The notes under the pieces were generated by a model, which ran no database searches, was not told where the DNA came from, and saw nothing but the letters and a program-made list of their open reading frames with translations. Positions 1 through 7,363 of a stretch of DNA of 64,000 nucleotides are shown one piece after another. Each line of letters begins with the position of its first letter. Position 1 is the stretch's first letter. This DNA is from Pseudolactococcus insecticola (GTDB lineage: Bacteria > Bacillota > Bacilli > Lactobacillales > Streptococcaceae): contig NZ_BLLH01000009.1 of assembly GCF_011170065.1 (NCBI RefSeq), positions 1 to 64,000 of the forward strand, written 5' to 3'. The position numbers and the translations under genes are program-made.

Positions 1-22
1 TGAGATATGGTCGGTGCCAAGC
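1..22 (+). rRNA. rrf: 5S rRNA, 3' end only
   Basis: The first bases match the conserved 3' end of Streptococcaceae 5S rRNA (TGAGATATGG followed by a closing-helix strand ending GCCAAGC). The 5' part lies outside the window. A tRNA cluster follows directly, which is the usual end of an rRNA operon in this family. The exact 3' end is estimated. Confidence 0.7.
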
Positions 23-23
23 G

Positions 24-53
24 AAAAAGGAGACTAGTAGTAGCCTCTTTTTT
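24..53 (+). terminator. Possible hairpin with T-run after 5S
   Basis: An A-rich arm and a CCTC plus T-run arm surround a short loop; the stem needs a bulge. It could be a weak terminator or processing hairpin between 5S and tRNA-Val. The tRNAs probably still receive read-through from the rRNA operon, as no separate promoter is visible. Confidence 0.35.
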
Positions 54-126
54 GGGAGTTTAGCTCAGCTGGGAGAGCATCTGCCTTACAAGCAGAGGGT
101 CGGCGGTTCGATCCCGTCAACTCCCA
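54..126 (+). tRNA. tRNA-Val (anticodon TAC)
   Basis: Cloverleaf with acceptor GGGAGTT/AACTCCC, discriminator A, anticodon loop CTTACAA with TAC at 87-89, and T-loop GTTCGATCC. CCA is not encoded. First of six tRNAs behind the 5S gene. Confidence 0.95.
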
Positions 127-159
127 TTAGACAGTTGTCTAATGAAAATAGAATAATCT

Positions 160-240
160 GGAAGGGTAGCGAAGAGGCTAAACGCGGCGGACTGTAAATC
201 CGCTCCTTCGGGTTCGGGGGTTCGAATCCCTCCCCTTCCA
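160..240 (+). tRNA. tRNA-Tyr (anticodon GTA)
   Basis: Class II tRNA with a long variable arm. Acceptor GGAAGGG pairs with CCCTTCC, discriminator A; anticodon loop CTGTAAA with GTA at 194-196. CCA is not encoded. Confidence 0.94.
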
Positions 241-250
241 TATTACCTTT

Positions 251-321
251 ACGGGCATAGTTTAAAGGTAGAACAAAGGTCTCCAAAACCTTTGGTGTGG
301 GTTCAATTCCTGCTGCCCGTG
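251..321 (+). tRNA. tRNA-Trp (anticodon CCA)
   Basis: Acceptor ACGGGCA pairs with TGCCCGT, discriminator G; anticodon loop CTCCAAA with CCA at 283-285; T-loop GTTCAATTC. The length of 71 nt is normal. Confidence 0.94.
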
Positions 322-330
322 TTGTAACAT

Positions 331-404
331 GGCGATTGTGGTGAAGTGGTTAACACACCGGCTTGTGGCGCCGGCATGCGTGGGTTCGATCCCCATCAGT
401 CGCC
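331..404 (+). tRNA. tRNA-His (anticodon GTG)
   Basis: Anticodon GTG at 365-367 within loop TTGTGGC. The acceptor stem reads as eight pairs when the extra 5' G (331) is paired with C404, the G-1:C73 pair that identifies histidine tRNAs. Confidence 0.94.
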
Positions 405-419
405 TTTATTTTGTATTAT

Positions 420-491
420 TGGGGTATAGCCAAGCGGTAAGGCAAGGGACTTTGACTCCCTCATGCGTTGGTTCGAATCCAGCTACCCCAG
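420..491 (+). tRNA. tRNA-Gln (anticodon TTG)
   Basis: Acceptor TGGGGTA pairs with TACCCCA, discriminator G; anticodon loop CTTTGAC with TTG at 452-454. The U1-A72 first pair is typical of glutamine tRNAs. Confidence 0.94.
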
Positions 492-519
492 TTATTGGAA
501 AACTTCCATAAAAGAATTT

Positions 520-603
520 GCCGGCGTGGCGGAATTGGCAGACGCGCTGGACTCAAAATCCAGTGTCTTCACGGACGTGCCGGTTCGACCCCGGCCGCCG
601 GTA
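520..603 (+). tRNA. tRNA-Leu (anticodon CAA)
   Basis: Class II tRNA with a long variable arm. Anticodon loop CTCAAAA with CAA at 554-556. The acceptor GCCGGCG pairs with CGCCGGT, so the first pair is a G-U wobble. Last gene of the tRNA cluster. Confidence 0.93.
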
Positions 604-617
604 TAGCAAATTCATTT

Positions 618-645
618 AAAACGAGACTTAGGTCTTGTTTTTTTG
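618..645 (+). terminator. Terminator of the tRNA cluster
   Basis: Ten-pair stem (AAAACGAGAC with GTCTTGTTTT, one G-U) around loop TTAG, followed by a T-run. The T-run leads straight into the next promoter. A near twin ends ptsI at 23008-23034. Confidence 0.85.
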
Positions 646-652
646 TTATAAT
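644..652 (+). promoter_or_regulatory. Extended -10 promoter of the DUF536-like gene
   Basis: TGT followed by TATAAT (647-652) sits at the end of the tRNA terminator's T-run. No convincing -35 element is present, as expected for an extended -10 promoter. Confidence 0.65.
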
Positions 653-695
653 AGATTAAGAGATGTACCACATATAGAGTTTGGAGAAATAAGTG

Positions 696-1139
696 ATGAA
701 AAGTATGACTGTGACGGAGTTGTCAGAGGCATTTGGTGTGACGCGTCAGGCTATGAATAATCGGGTCAAAAAGTTGTCAGAGGAATTCCTGGATAAGAAC
801 GATAAAGGTGTGACAGTTGTGACTGAAACAGGTATTCAAGTACTTGAGATGCACTATGAGAAAACTGTTCTGACGAAAGAAGTAGTGCCTGAAGCTGACA
901 ATCGTCCGGAGCTTGATTTTGACAAGATACTCTCTCAGCTAATGTCTGATAAGAATGCTGAAATCGCAAGATTATCAGAACAGATTGTGATCAAGGATCA
1001 TCAGATTTCTGAGAAGGATAAGCAACTTGATCAGCAGCAACAATTGACCGCAAAAGCACTGACGGAGCGAGAACAGACATTGATTGAGCTTGAAGAAGAA
1101 AAATCTAAAGGTTTTTTTGCACGCTTATTTAATAAGTGA
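696..1139 (+). CDS. Small HTH plus coiled-coil protein, DUF536-like
   Basis: 147 aa. The N-terminus (MTVTELSEAFGVTRQAMNNRVKKL) reads as a helix-turn-helix DNA-binding domain. The middle and C-terminal half is a Glu/Gln/Lys-rich coiled coil, and the end is a short basic tail (FFARLFNK). This layout matches the DUF536 proteins of lactic acid bacteria, first noted beside theta-plasmid replication genes but also present on chromosomes. ATG at 696 is preferred over GTG at 693 because its spacing to GGAGAA (682-687) is better. It is a single-gene unit between the tRNA terminator and gapA. No plasmid replication gene is nearby, and its function is not known. Confidence 0.75.
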   Translation: MKSMTVTELSEAFGVTRQAMNNRVKKLSEEFLDKNDKGVTVVTETGIQVLEMHYEKTVLTKEVVPEADNRPELDFDKILSQLMSDKNAEIARLSEQIVIKDHQISEKDKQLDQQQQLTAKALTEREQTLIELEEEKSKGFFARLFNK

Positions 1140-1239
1140 TGTAATACAGTTTAGAATATATTAATAATATAGTCGATAGCATCCTTTTTCTCTCAAAACT
1201 GTACTGGTACATGCAGTGATAAAAATTTAGCGTTTTTTC

Positions 1240-1268
1240 TTGCAAATTCCCTATAAAAAAGGTATCAT
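1240..1268 (+). promoter_or_regulatory. gapA promoter
   Basis: TTGCAA (1240-1245), a 17-base spacer and TATCAT (1263-1268). The mRNA leader of about 85 bases ends in a strong ribosome site, AAGGAGG (1344-1350). Confidence 0.75.
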
Positions 1269-1361
1269 AATAATGTAAGTTAAATGTTTAACTTTCAGTT
1301 GTTATAAATGCTTAGGCATTTAAATAAATTTTTTGATTTCCATAAGGAGGATTTCTACAAA

Positions 1362-2378
1362 ATGGTAGTTAAAGTTGGTATTAACGGTTTCGGCCGTATC
1401 GGACGTCTTGCTCTTCGTCGTATCCAAAATGTTGATGGCGTTGAAGTTGCACGTATCAATGACCTCACAAACCCTGCAATGCTTGCACACTTGTTGAAAT
1501 ACGATACAACTCAAGGCCGTTTCGACGGAACTGTTGAAGTTGAAGAAAACGGATTTGACGTTAACGGCAAATTCATCAAAGTTTCACAAGAAGCTGACCC
1601 AACAAAAATTGATTGGGCTGCTGATGGCGTAGAAATCGTGCTTGAAGCAACTGGTTTCTTTGCTACTAAAGAAGCTGCTGAAAAACACTTGCACGCTGAT
1701 GGCGGCGCTAAAAAAGTTGTTATCACTGCTCCTGGTGGATCTGATGTTAAAACAATCGTTTTCAACACTAACCACAGTGAACTTGACGGTACTGAAACAG
1801 TAATCTCTGCTGGTTCATGTACTACTAACTGTCTTGCACCAATGGCTGACGCTTTGAACAAAAACTTCGGCGTTAAAGTTGGTACTATGACAACTGTTCA
1901 CGGTTTCACTGGTGACCAAATGACTCTTGATGGCCCTCACCGTGGTGGCGACCTTCGTCGTGCACGTACTGCTTCTGCAAACATCGTACCTAACTCTACT
2001 GGTGCTGCTAAAGCTATCGGTCTTGTTATCCCTGAATTGAACGGTAAACTTAAAGGTCATGCACAACGTGTTCCAGTTCCAACTGGTTCATTGACAGAAC
2101 TTGTTACTGTTCTTGACAAAAAAGTTACTGCTGAAGAAGTAAACGCTGCTATGAAAGCTGCTGCTACTGAATCATTCGGTTACAACACTGATGAAATCGT
2201 TTCATCTGATATCGTAGGTATCTCATTTGGTTCATTGTTTGACGCAACTCAAACAGAAATCTCTGAAGCTGCTGACGGTACACAATTGGTAAAAACTGTA
2301 TCATGGTACGATAACGAAATGTCTTACACTTCACAACTTGTACGTACTCTTGAATACTTTGCATCAATCGCTAAATAA
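1362..2378 (+). CDS. gapA: Glyceraldehyde-3-phosphate dehydrogenase
   Basis: 338 aa, the normal length. It catalyses NAD+-dependent oxidation and phosphorylation of glyceraldehyde 3-phosphate to 1,3-bisphosphoglycerate in glycolysis. Visible are the N-terminal NAD-binding motif [11 protein letters not shown], the catalytic loop [12 protein letters not shown] with the active-site Cys, and the C-terminal [11 protein letters not shown]. The ATG at 1362 follows AAGGAGG and gives the family's [11 protein letters not shown] start; an upstream in-frame start at 1308 lacks this support. Codon choice is strongly biased, in line with very high expression. It is transcribed alone, with its own promoter and terminator. 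Confidence 0.98.
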   Translation: MVVKVGINGFGRIGRLALRRIQNVDGVEVARINDLTNPAMLAHLLKYDTTQGRFDGTVEVEENGFDVNGKFIKVSQEADPTKIDWAADGVEIVLEATGFFATKEAAEKHLHADGGAKKVVITAPGGSDVKTIVFNTNHSELDGTETVISAGSCTTNCLAPMADALNKNFGVKVGTMTTVHGFTGDQMTLDGPHRGGDLRRARTASANIVPNSTGAAKAIGLVIPELNGKLKGHAQRVPVPTGSLTELVTVLDKKVTAEEVNAAMKAAATESFGYNTDEIVSSDIVGISFGSLFDATQTEISEAADGTQLVKTVSWYDNEMSYTSQLVRTLEYFASIAK

Positions 2379-2397
2379 TCTTTATTTACTGATTGAG

Positions 2398-2428
2398 AAA
2401 GCGAGGAGCCTAGCTCCCCGCTTTTTTT
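2398..2428 (+). terminator. gapA terminator
   Basis: AAAGCGAGGAGC and GCTCCCCGCTTT pair around a three-base loop with one mismatch, followed by seven T. Confidence 0.85.
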
Positions 2429-2444
2429 ATGAAAGGAAATTCGA

Positions 2445-2795
2445 ATGACAACACCTAAATGCCCGTCTTGCGGGAGTGAGTACACATATGAACTTTCTGA
2501 TACGACGTTTGGTTGTTCAGAATGTGGCGCTGAATTTACAGAAGCTGATCTTTTAGTGGATGCTGCGGATAAGTTTATCGTTCTGGATTCAGTGGGTACT
2601 GAACTTTCTGATGGGGATGATGTGATTATCATCCAAGACTTACCGGTAAAAGGCATGCCGAAGCCTATCAAAAAAGGAACGAAGGCGAAGAATATCAGGA
2701 TTAACGAAAGTGGCAAGAATGGTCACTACATAGATGCTAAAATAGACGGTTTTGGTGCGATGGGACTCAAAGGTTCAGTCGTCAAAAAAGGTTGA
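2445..2795 (+). CDS. yjdM: Zinc-ribbon protein of the PhnA/YjdM family
   Basis: 116 aa. An N-terminal zinc ribbon uses two Cys pairs (CPSCG near residue 6, CSECG near residue 27). A C-terminal PhnA domain follows, with the characteristic ELSDGDDVIIIQDLPVKG and the lysine-rich GTKAKNIRI stretch. The family was once linked to phosphonate use, but that role is not supported for most members and the function is unclear. The ribosome site AAAGGAAA lies eight bases before the ATG. No promoter is obvious, so it may depend on read-through from gapA. Confidence 0.85.
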   Translation: MTTPKCPSCGSEYTYELSDTTFGCSECGAEFTEADLLVDAADKFIVLDSVGTELSDGDDVIIIQDLPVKGMPKPIKKGTKAKNIRINESGKNGHYIDAKIDGFGAMGLKGSVVKKG

Positions 2796-2806
2796 AATCC
2801 GACTTG

Positions 2807-2841
2807 AAAGCGTGTCTCAATGACCGCTTTTTTGGTATAAT
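2807..2841 (+). terminator. Terminator fused to the next promoter
   Basis: A short imperfect hairpin (AAAGC...GTC/GAC...GCTTT) ends in a T-run to 2833. This runs directly into TGG-TATAAT (TATAAT at 2836-2841), an extended -10 for the following gene. Confidence 0.65.
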
Positions 2842-2864
2842 AAAGTAAAGAATAGGAGATTATT

Positions 2865-3188
2865 ATGAATATCTACGATACAATGAACCAACTGGAGCGC
2901 GAATTGCGTGCTCTCCCCGAATATCAAGCGGTTCTAACTGCGCTTGCGGCAGTAAAATCTGATGATGCAGCAAATGCTTTATATGTAAAATTTATCGACA
3001 TCCAGATGAAAATGCAGACGGGACAGCTTGTAGAACCTGAACAACAGCAAGAGGCGCAGGCGCTTTTTACTGAACTACAGGCGAATCCTCTCATGTCAGA
3101 GTTAATGGCAAAAGAGCAACTTTTACAGACGATTACAGCGGACTTGCAAGATATTGTCTTCAAACCGCTGCAGGAAATATACGGATAA
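2865..3188 (+). CDS. UPF0342 / YlbF-YmcA family protein
   Basis: 107 aa, all helical in appearance, with the family features ALPEYQAVLTA near residue 16 and the C-terminal QDIVFKPLQEIYG. UPF0342 proteins are related to the YlbF/YmcA/YheA group; in Bacillus, YlbF and YmcA help the RNase Y complex, but the role of this subfamily is unknown. The ribosome site AGGAG precedes the ATG. It has its own promoter at 2836-2841 and a terminator behind it. Confidence 0.85.
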   Translation: MNIYDTMNQLERELRALPEYQAVLTALAAVKSDDAANALYVKFIDIQMKMQTGQLVEPEQQQEAQALFTELQANPLMSELMAKEQLLQTITADLQDIVFKPLQEIYG

Positions 3189-3201
3189 TAAAACGAATCA
3201 G

Positions 3202-3231
3202 AGTGAGAAGGTTAATTTCTCGCTTTTTTTG
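3202..3231 (+). terminator. Terminator after the UPF0342 gene
   Basis: AGTGAGAA pairs with TTCTCGCT around a short loop, followed by seven T. Confidence 0.8.
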
Positions 3232-3285
3232 AGCGTAAGTATCGTTGTTCAAATGTATACAAGGCAAGTATTTCCAAGGGTAAAA

Positions 3286-3294
3286 TGATAAAAT
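3286..3294 (+). promoter_or_regulatory. recG extended -10, leaderless geometry
   Basis: TGA-TAAAAT, with TAAAAT at 3289-3294, starts 12 bases before the recG ATG. Transcription should begin near the start codon. The intervening AGAGGT is too close to act as a normal ribosome site. Confidence 0.6.
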
Positions 3295-3300
3295 AGAGGT

Positions 3301-5319
3301 ATGAAATTAACGGATTCAATTCAATTTTTAAAAGGCGTGGGACCAAAATCTGTCGAGCGGTACAATCAGCTGGGGATTTTTACTGTACAGGATTTGCTGT
3401 TGTATTTTCCTTTTCGTTATGATGATTTTGCGGCGAAGTCTGTTTTTGAGCTGATAGATGGTGATAAGACGACAATTATCGGGCGGGTTGTGACGCCCGC
3501 AAGCGTTGCTTACTATGGTGCTAGACGCAATCGTCTGACTTTTAAAATCAAGCAGGATGATGCTGTGATATCGGTCAGCTTTTTTAACCAGCCCTATTTG
3601 CAGGATAAGGTTGAGATGGATGCTGAGATAGCCATTTATGGTAAATGGGATGCGAAAAAACTTGGCATGACGGGGATGAAGATACTGGCTCAGGTTGATG
3701 ACAACTTTCAGCCTGTGTACCATGTCATGCAAGGTGTGAAACAGTCAGCGCTTGTCACATTGATACACACGGCTTTTGAAGCAGGTGCGGGTGAGCTGAT
3801 CAATGAAAACCTACCTGACTTTTTACTTGTAAAATATCGGTTAGTTGATCGAAAAACGGCGGTGCATGATATGCATTTTCCAAATGATGAAGCGGCGCAT
3901 CATCAAGCATTACGGCGTATGAAGTTTGAGGAGCTTTTTTATTTTCAACTTAAGCTTCAGGCCTTACGTGTCAAAGAAAAAGCTATCACACAAGGTACGG
4001 CGATCCATTTTTCAGAGGAAAAGGTCAAAGAAAAGTTGTCAGAACTGCCTTATCAGTTGACAAATGCGCAGGATAATAGTCTGTCAGAAATCTTATCAGA
4101 CATGGCAAGTGGTAGCCATATGAATCGACTGCTCCAGGGTGATGTTGGTAGCGGGAAGACTGCAGTGGCGAGCCTTGCTATGTATGCGGCGGTGACGGCG
4201 GGCTTTCAGGCGGCGCTCATGGTGCCTACAGAAATCCTTGCCAATCAGCACTACGACAGTCTGGAGCAACTATTTCCTGAGCTTGAGGTTGCACTACTGA
4301 CAAGCGGCATGAAGGCGGCTGACAAACGTCAAGTTTTAGAGCAACTTGAAAAAGGTACGATTGACATGATTACGGGGACACATGCGCTGATACAAGAGGC
4401 GGTCAACTATCATCATTTGGGGCTTGTCATCACAGATGAACAGCATCGGTTTGGTGTTAATCAGCGGAAGATTTTCCGTGAAAAAGGCCAAAATCCAGAT
4501 GTGCTCATGATGACGGCAACACCTATCCCACGGACGCTTGCAATCACGGCGTTTGGGGATATGGATGTATCGGTGATTGACGAATTGCCAGCTGGTCGCA
4601 AGCCAATCACGACGCGCTGGGTCAAGCACGAACAACTAGAGCCACAGATCTTGCCGTGGGTGGCAGACGAGGTCACAAAAGGTGCTCAAGTCTACTTTAT
4701 TTCACCACTGATAGAAGAGAGCGAGGCGATGGACCTCAAAAATGCGACAGAACTTTTCGCAGATCTGCAAACGTTTTTCGGCATGACAGCAAATGTGGCG
4801 CTACTACATGGCAAGATGAAAAATGCTGAAAAAGATGAGATCATGGCAGATTTTAAGGCTAAAAAATACGACGTGTTAGTCTCAACCACGGTTATAGAGG
4901 TTGGGGTCAATGTGCCTAATGCGACGATTATGGTGATCATGGATGCGGATCGGTTTGGTCTATCACAGCTGCATCAGTTGCGCGGCCGTGTCGGTCGTGG
5001 CGAAAAAAAATCTTATACGATTCTCGTTGCAAATCCTAAGTCAGATACTGGTAAGCGTCGCATGCAAATCATGACTGAAACGCAAAATGGGTTTGTTTTA
5101 GCAGAGGAAGACCTGAAAATGCGTGGCAGTGGTGAGATTTTTGGCACGCGTCAGTCAGGGCTTCCAGAGTTTTCGGTCGCGGATATCGTAAACGACTACA
5201 ACATTCTCGAAGTGGCAAGACAAGAAGCAGTTGAAATCTTCAAAGATAGTAACTGGTCAGAAAAGCCTGAGTATCAGATGATTTTAGGCAATCTGACGGC
5301 TGCGGATGTGTTTGATTGA
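3301..5319 (+). CDS. recG: ATP-dependent DNA helicase RecG
   Basis: 672 aa, the usual length. RecG remodels stalled replication forks and Holliday junctions. The N-terminal wedge/OB domain covers about the first 230 residues. The helicase core shows Walker A (GDVGSGKTAVA), the motif ITDEQHRFG in place of DEAD, motif III MTATPIPRTL, and motif VI HQLRGRVGRGEKKS with the RecG-specific C-terminus. The ATG at 3301 fits the conserved start (KLTDSIQFLKGVGPKSVERYNQLGI). There is no separated Shine-Dalgarno sequence, so a leaderless transcript is likely. Confidence 0.98.
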   Translation: MKLTDSIQFLKGVGPKSVERYNQLGIFTVQDLLLYFPFRYDDFAAKSVFELIDGDKTTIIGRVVTPASVAYYGARRNRLTFKIKQDDAVISVSFFNQPYLQDKVEMDAEIAIYGKWDAKKLGMTGMKILAQVDDNFQPVYHVMQGVKQSALVTLIHTAFEAGAGELINENLPDFLLVKYRLVDRKTAVHDMHFPNDEAAHHQALRRMKFEELFYFQLKLQALRVKEKAITQGTAIHFSEEKVKEKLSELPYQLTNAQDNSLSEILSDMASGSHMNRLLQGDVGSGKTAVASLAMYAAVTAGFQAALMVPTEILANQHYDSLEQLFPELEVALLTSGMKAADKRQVLEQLEKGTIDMITGTHALIQEAVNYHHLGLVITDEQHRFGVNQRKIFREKGQNPDVLMMTATPIPRTLAITAFGDMDVSVIDELPAGRKPITTRWVKHEQLEPQILPWVADEVTKGAQVYFISPLIEESEAMDLKNATELFADLQTFFGMTANVALLHGKMKNAEKDEIMADFKAKKYDVLVSTTVIEVGVNVPNATIMVIMDADRFGLSQLHQLRGRVGRGEKKSYTILVANPKSDTGKRRMQIMTETQNGFVLAEEDLKMRGSGEIFGTRQSGLPEFSVADIVNDYNILEVARQEAVEIFKDSNWSEKPEYQMILGNLTAADVFD

Positions 5320-5338
5320 TCAGAAGTAATCGATCCTA

Positions 5339-5347
5339 TGGTATACT
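5339..5347 (+). promoter_or_regulatory. Extended -10 promoter before the 5385 gene
   Basis: TGG-TATACT (TATACT at 5342-5347), followed by a roughly 30-base leader with ribosome site TTGGAGG before the ATG. Confidence 0.55.
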
Positions 5348-5384
5348 ATTAGGTAAGTAAGATAAGAATCTTGGAGGATGTTTT

Positions 5385-5771
5385 ATGAAAAAAATATTAG
5401 CTCTGATTTTGATCGACTTTCTAAGTTTATTTCTACTAGCGACGCTCAAGCCAAATCCGAATAACTTTAGATTTGACAGGATTTCATTTATCACATTTGC
5501 GCTGGACAACTGGTATAGCTATCTCTTTTTAATGCTTGCCATCGTGTTTTTTATCGTCACAGTCGTGAAACTCAAGCGCTATCAAGAACTCTCATTTGGC
5601 GTTCTACTTGGAACTTATCTGGTCCTAACGCTTGGGAAGATTGACTGGGCTTACTTTTGGACTCAGCTGTTTAAAGTTTATTTGTATGGCTTTTGGCTCA
5701 ATGTTATCATCAGTCTGATTATGTTTTACTTGATTTGGCGAGAGATAACAAAAGAGGCTGTTAAGGCTTGA
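5385..5771 (+). CDS. Small membrane protein, unknown function
   Basis: 128 aa. Four hydrophobic segments can be seen (about residues 4-20, 44-61, 71-87 and 99-118), with short basic loops between. No catalytic or binding motif is visible and I do not recognise the family. It has its own promoter and ends at a strong terminator, so it is a single-gene unit between recG and tetR. Confidence 0.75.
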   Translation: MKKILALILIDFLSLFLLATLKPNPNNFRFDRISFITFALDNWYSYLFLMLAIVFFIVTVVKLKRYQELSFGVLLGTYLVLTLGKIDWAYFWTQLFKVYLYGFWLNVIISLIMFYLIWREITKEAVKA

Positions 5772-5776
5772 CTATC

Positions 5777-5810
5777 AAAAACACGCAAAAAAAAATTTTG
5801 CGTGTTTTTT
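5777..5810 (+). terminator. Terminator upstream of tetR
   Basis: AAACACGCAAAA and TTTTGCGTGTTT form a perfect stem around an A-rich loop with a long T-run. The next -35 (TTGACA) begins only three bases after it. Confidence 0.88.
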
Positions 5811-5812
5811 TC

Positions 5813-5841
5813 TTGACAATAAGTAAACGTTCGTTTACAAT
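5813..5841 (+). promoter_or_regulatory. tetR promoter with operator in the spacer
   Basis: TTGACA (5813-5818), 17-base spacer, TACAAT (5836-5841). The spacer and the first -10 bases hold the perfect inverted repeat GTAAACGTTCGTTTAC (5823-5838). A repressor bound there would block RNA polymerase directly. The -10 begins 12 bases before the ATG, which predicts a leaderless mRNA. Confidence 0.8.
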
Positions 5842-5847
5842 AGAGTC

Positions 5848-6423
5848 ATGAGGAAAATTGATCCTAACAAAATTGCTGCGATAACGTCTGCGGTACTTGA
5901 TATTGTCAAGTCTGACGGCATTGTCAATCTGAGCATGGGAAAAGTTGCGAAACTCGCCAATGTCTCGCCTCGCACGATTTACATCTATTATGATGATAAG
6001 GCAGACTTGCTCGGCCAGATGTATCTGTCGGTCAAGCACAAGATTGACGGTGGGCTGTCAGAAAAGCTTGCAGTCTGTCCGTCGCTTGAGGCGCAGCTTG
6101 CGATTGCCATCAGACACTTTGCTTACGGCTATAACAAATGGCCGCGTGAAACGATCTATATGAACGCGATTCAGCAAAATCCTGAGCTTATCAGTCCGGT
6201 CATTCATGAAAAGGTCATGCAGATCGCACAGCCCATCTTTGAGATGTATGAAAAGATGCAGCTGAGTCCAGATTTTAAGCACTTACCCATCGAGACATTC
6301 ACCGCGATTGCGGCTGGTCCGATGAATATGCTCATCGCACAGGCAGTCGTGCTTGATAAGAAAATCAGCGATCAAGAAATCTCAGACGTTATCAAAGGCA
6401 CACAAGACGCAGTAAGAGCTTAG
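5848..6423 (+). CDS. TetR-family transcriptional repressor
   Basis: 191 aa. The N-terminal helix-turn-helix includes SMGKVAKLANVSPRTIYIYYDDKADLL (about residues 29-56), the typical TetR recognition region. The remainder is a helical ligand-binding domain without an identifiable ligand. Matching inverted repeats occur in its own promoter and just before the next gene, so it probably represses both itself and the dehydrogenase. The promoter geometry leaves no room for an untranslated leader. Confidence 0.92.
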   Translation: MRKIDPNKIAAITSAVLDIVKSDGIVNLSMGKVAKLANVSPRTIYIYYDDKADLLGQMYLSVKHKIDGGLSEKLAVCPSLEAQLAIAIRHFAYGYNKWPRETIYMNAIQQNPELISPVIHEKVMQIAQPIFEMYEKMQLSPDFKHLPIETFTAIAAGPMNMLIAQAVVLDKKISDQEISDVIKGTQDAVRA

Positions 6424-6444
6424 GCTCTTATCTTTAGAAGAAGA

Positions 6445-6460
6445 GTAAACGTTTGTTTAC
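6445..6460 (+). promoter_or_regulatory. Second TetR operator
   Basis: GTAAACGTTTGTTTAC differs by one base from the operator inside the tetR promoter. It lies just before the ribosome site of the dehydrogenase gene. A weak promoter (TTTAGA-N17-TTTACT) may overlap it. Confidence 0.75.
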
Positions 6461-6476
6461 TTATAAGGAGAAAATC

Positions 6477-7319
6477 ATGACAAAACAAGTAGTTGCAATC
6501 ACTGGTGCATCAAACGGCATGGGCCTAGCCGCAGCGAAATTATTCGCTCAAAAAGGCTGGATCGTCTACGGTGGCGCACGTCGCGTGGAGAAAATCCCTG
6601 CTAGCGATACGATTCATGCGTTAAAACTCGACGTGACAGACACGGCATCAAACCACAATTTTATCGAACAAATCCTAGCCGCAGAAGGGCAGATAGATGT
6701 CCTGATCAACAATGCTGGCTATGGGGAGTCTGGGCCTGTTGAGGATATCACACTTGCGAATGCGAGAACACAGTTTGAAACCAACTTTTTTGGTGCGGTA
6801 GAGCTTGCGCAGCTAGTCTTGCCAACCATGCGGGCGCAAAAGTCTGGTCGCATCATCAATATTTCGTCAATTGGCGGGGACATCTATACGCCACTTGGTG
6901 CTTATTATCATGCTACAAAAGCTGCGCTGCAGCAGTGGAGCGACACGCTTGACATCGAGATAGCACCTTTTGGCGTGCGCTCAATCATCATCCAACCTGG
7001 CGGCACAGAGTCATCTTGGGGCGACATTGCCATGGCCAATGCTGAAAAAAATCTCAAGGCGGGTTCAGCCTATAAACCGTTAGTAGATAAAGTCTCAGGA
7101 CTTTTTGATGCTGATCTAGGCGCAATCGGTGCGACATCTGAGGACTTGGCAGAGCTTTTTTACAAGGCTGCAATAGACAAGAAACCTAAACGCCGTTATT
7201 TCAATGCCATAGGCGATCGTGCTATGGTCTGGGTTGCCCGCAGCCACCCAAAAATCTACAAGAAGACTCTTATGACCATGCTAGATATTATGGGTAAACG
7301 TAGTCAGAGGAAAAAATGA
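6477..7319 (+). CDS. Short-chain dehydrogenase/reductase
   Basis: 280 aa, classical SDR. Visible are the cofactor motif TGASNGMG, NNAGYGESG, and catalytic Ser (NISSIGG) with Tyr/Lys in YYHATK. The Arg-rich stretch GGARRVEKI after beta-2 suggests NADP(H), though this is inference. The substrate is unknown; related proteins are often called oxidoreductases or ketoreductases. Start ATG at 6477 follows AAGGAG. It lies 54 bases behind tetR and shares its operator, so expression is probably induced by a compound that TetR senses. Confidence 0.9.
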   Translation: MTKQVVAITGASNGMGLAAAKLFAQKGWIVYGGARRVEKIPASDTIHALKLDVTDTASNHNFIEQILAAEGQIDVLINNAGYGESGPVEDITLANARTQFETNFFGAVELAQLVLPTMRAQKSGRIINISSIGGDIYTPLGAYYHATKAALQQWSDTLDIEIAPFGVRSIIIQPGGTESSWGDIAMANAEKNLKAGSAYKPLVDKVSGLFDADLGAIGATSEDLAELFYKAAIDKKPKRRYFNAIGDRAMVWVARSHPKIYKKTLMTMLDIMGKRSQRKK

Positions 7320-7363
7320 AAAAACGCATAGACTCGTAAAGTTTGAGTCTATGCGCTTTTTTA
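7318..7363. terminator. Bidirectional terminator, SDR and mnmE
   Basis: GCATAGACTC and GAGTCTATGC form a perfect ten-pair stem, extended by AAAAC/GCTTTT, with A-run and T-run on either side. It can end both converging transcripts. Confidence 0.88.

Noticed and set aside
86..659. Short reading frames over the tRNA region
   Set aside because: They overlap clear tRNA cloverleafs on both strands and have no ribosome sites.
693..1139. DUF536-like gene as sign of an integrated plasmid
   Set aside because: No replication initiator, iterons or partition genes are near; surroundings are core chromosome, and such genes also occur on chromosomes.
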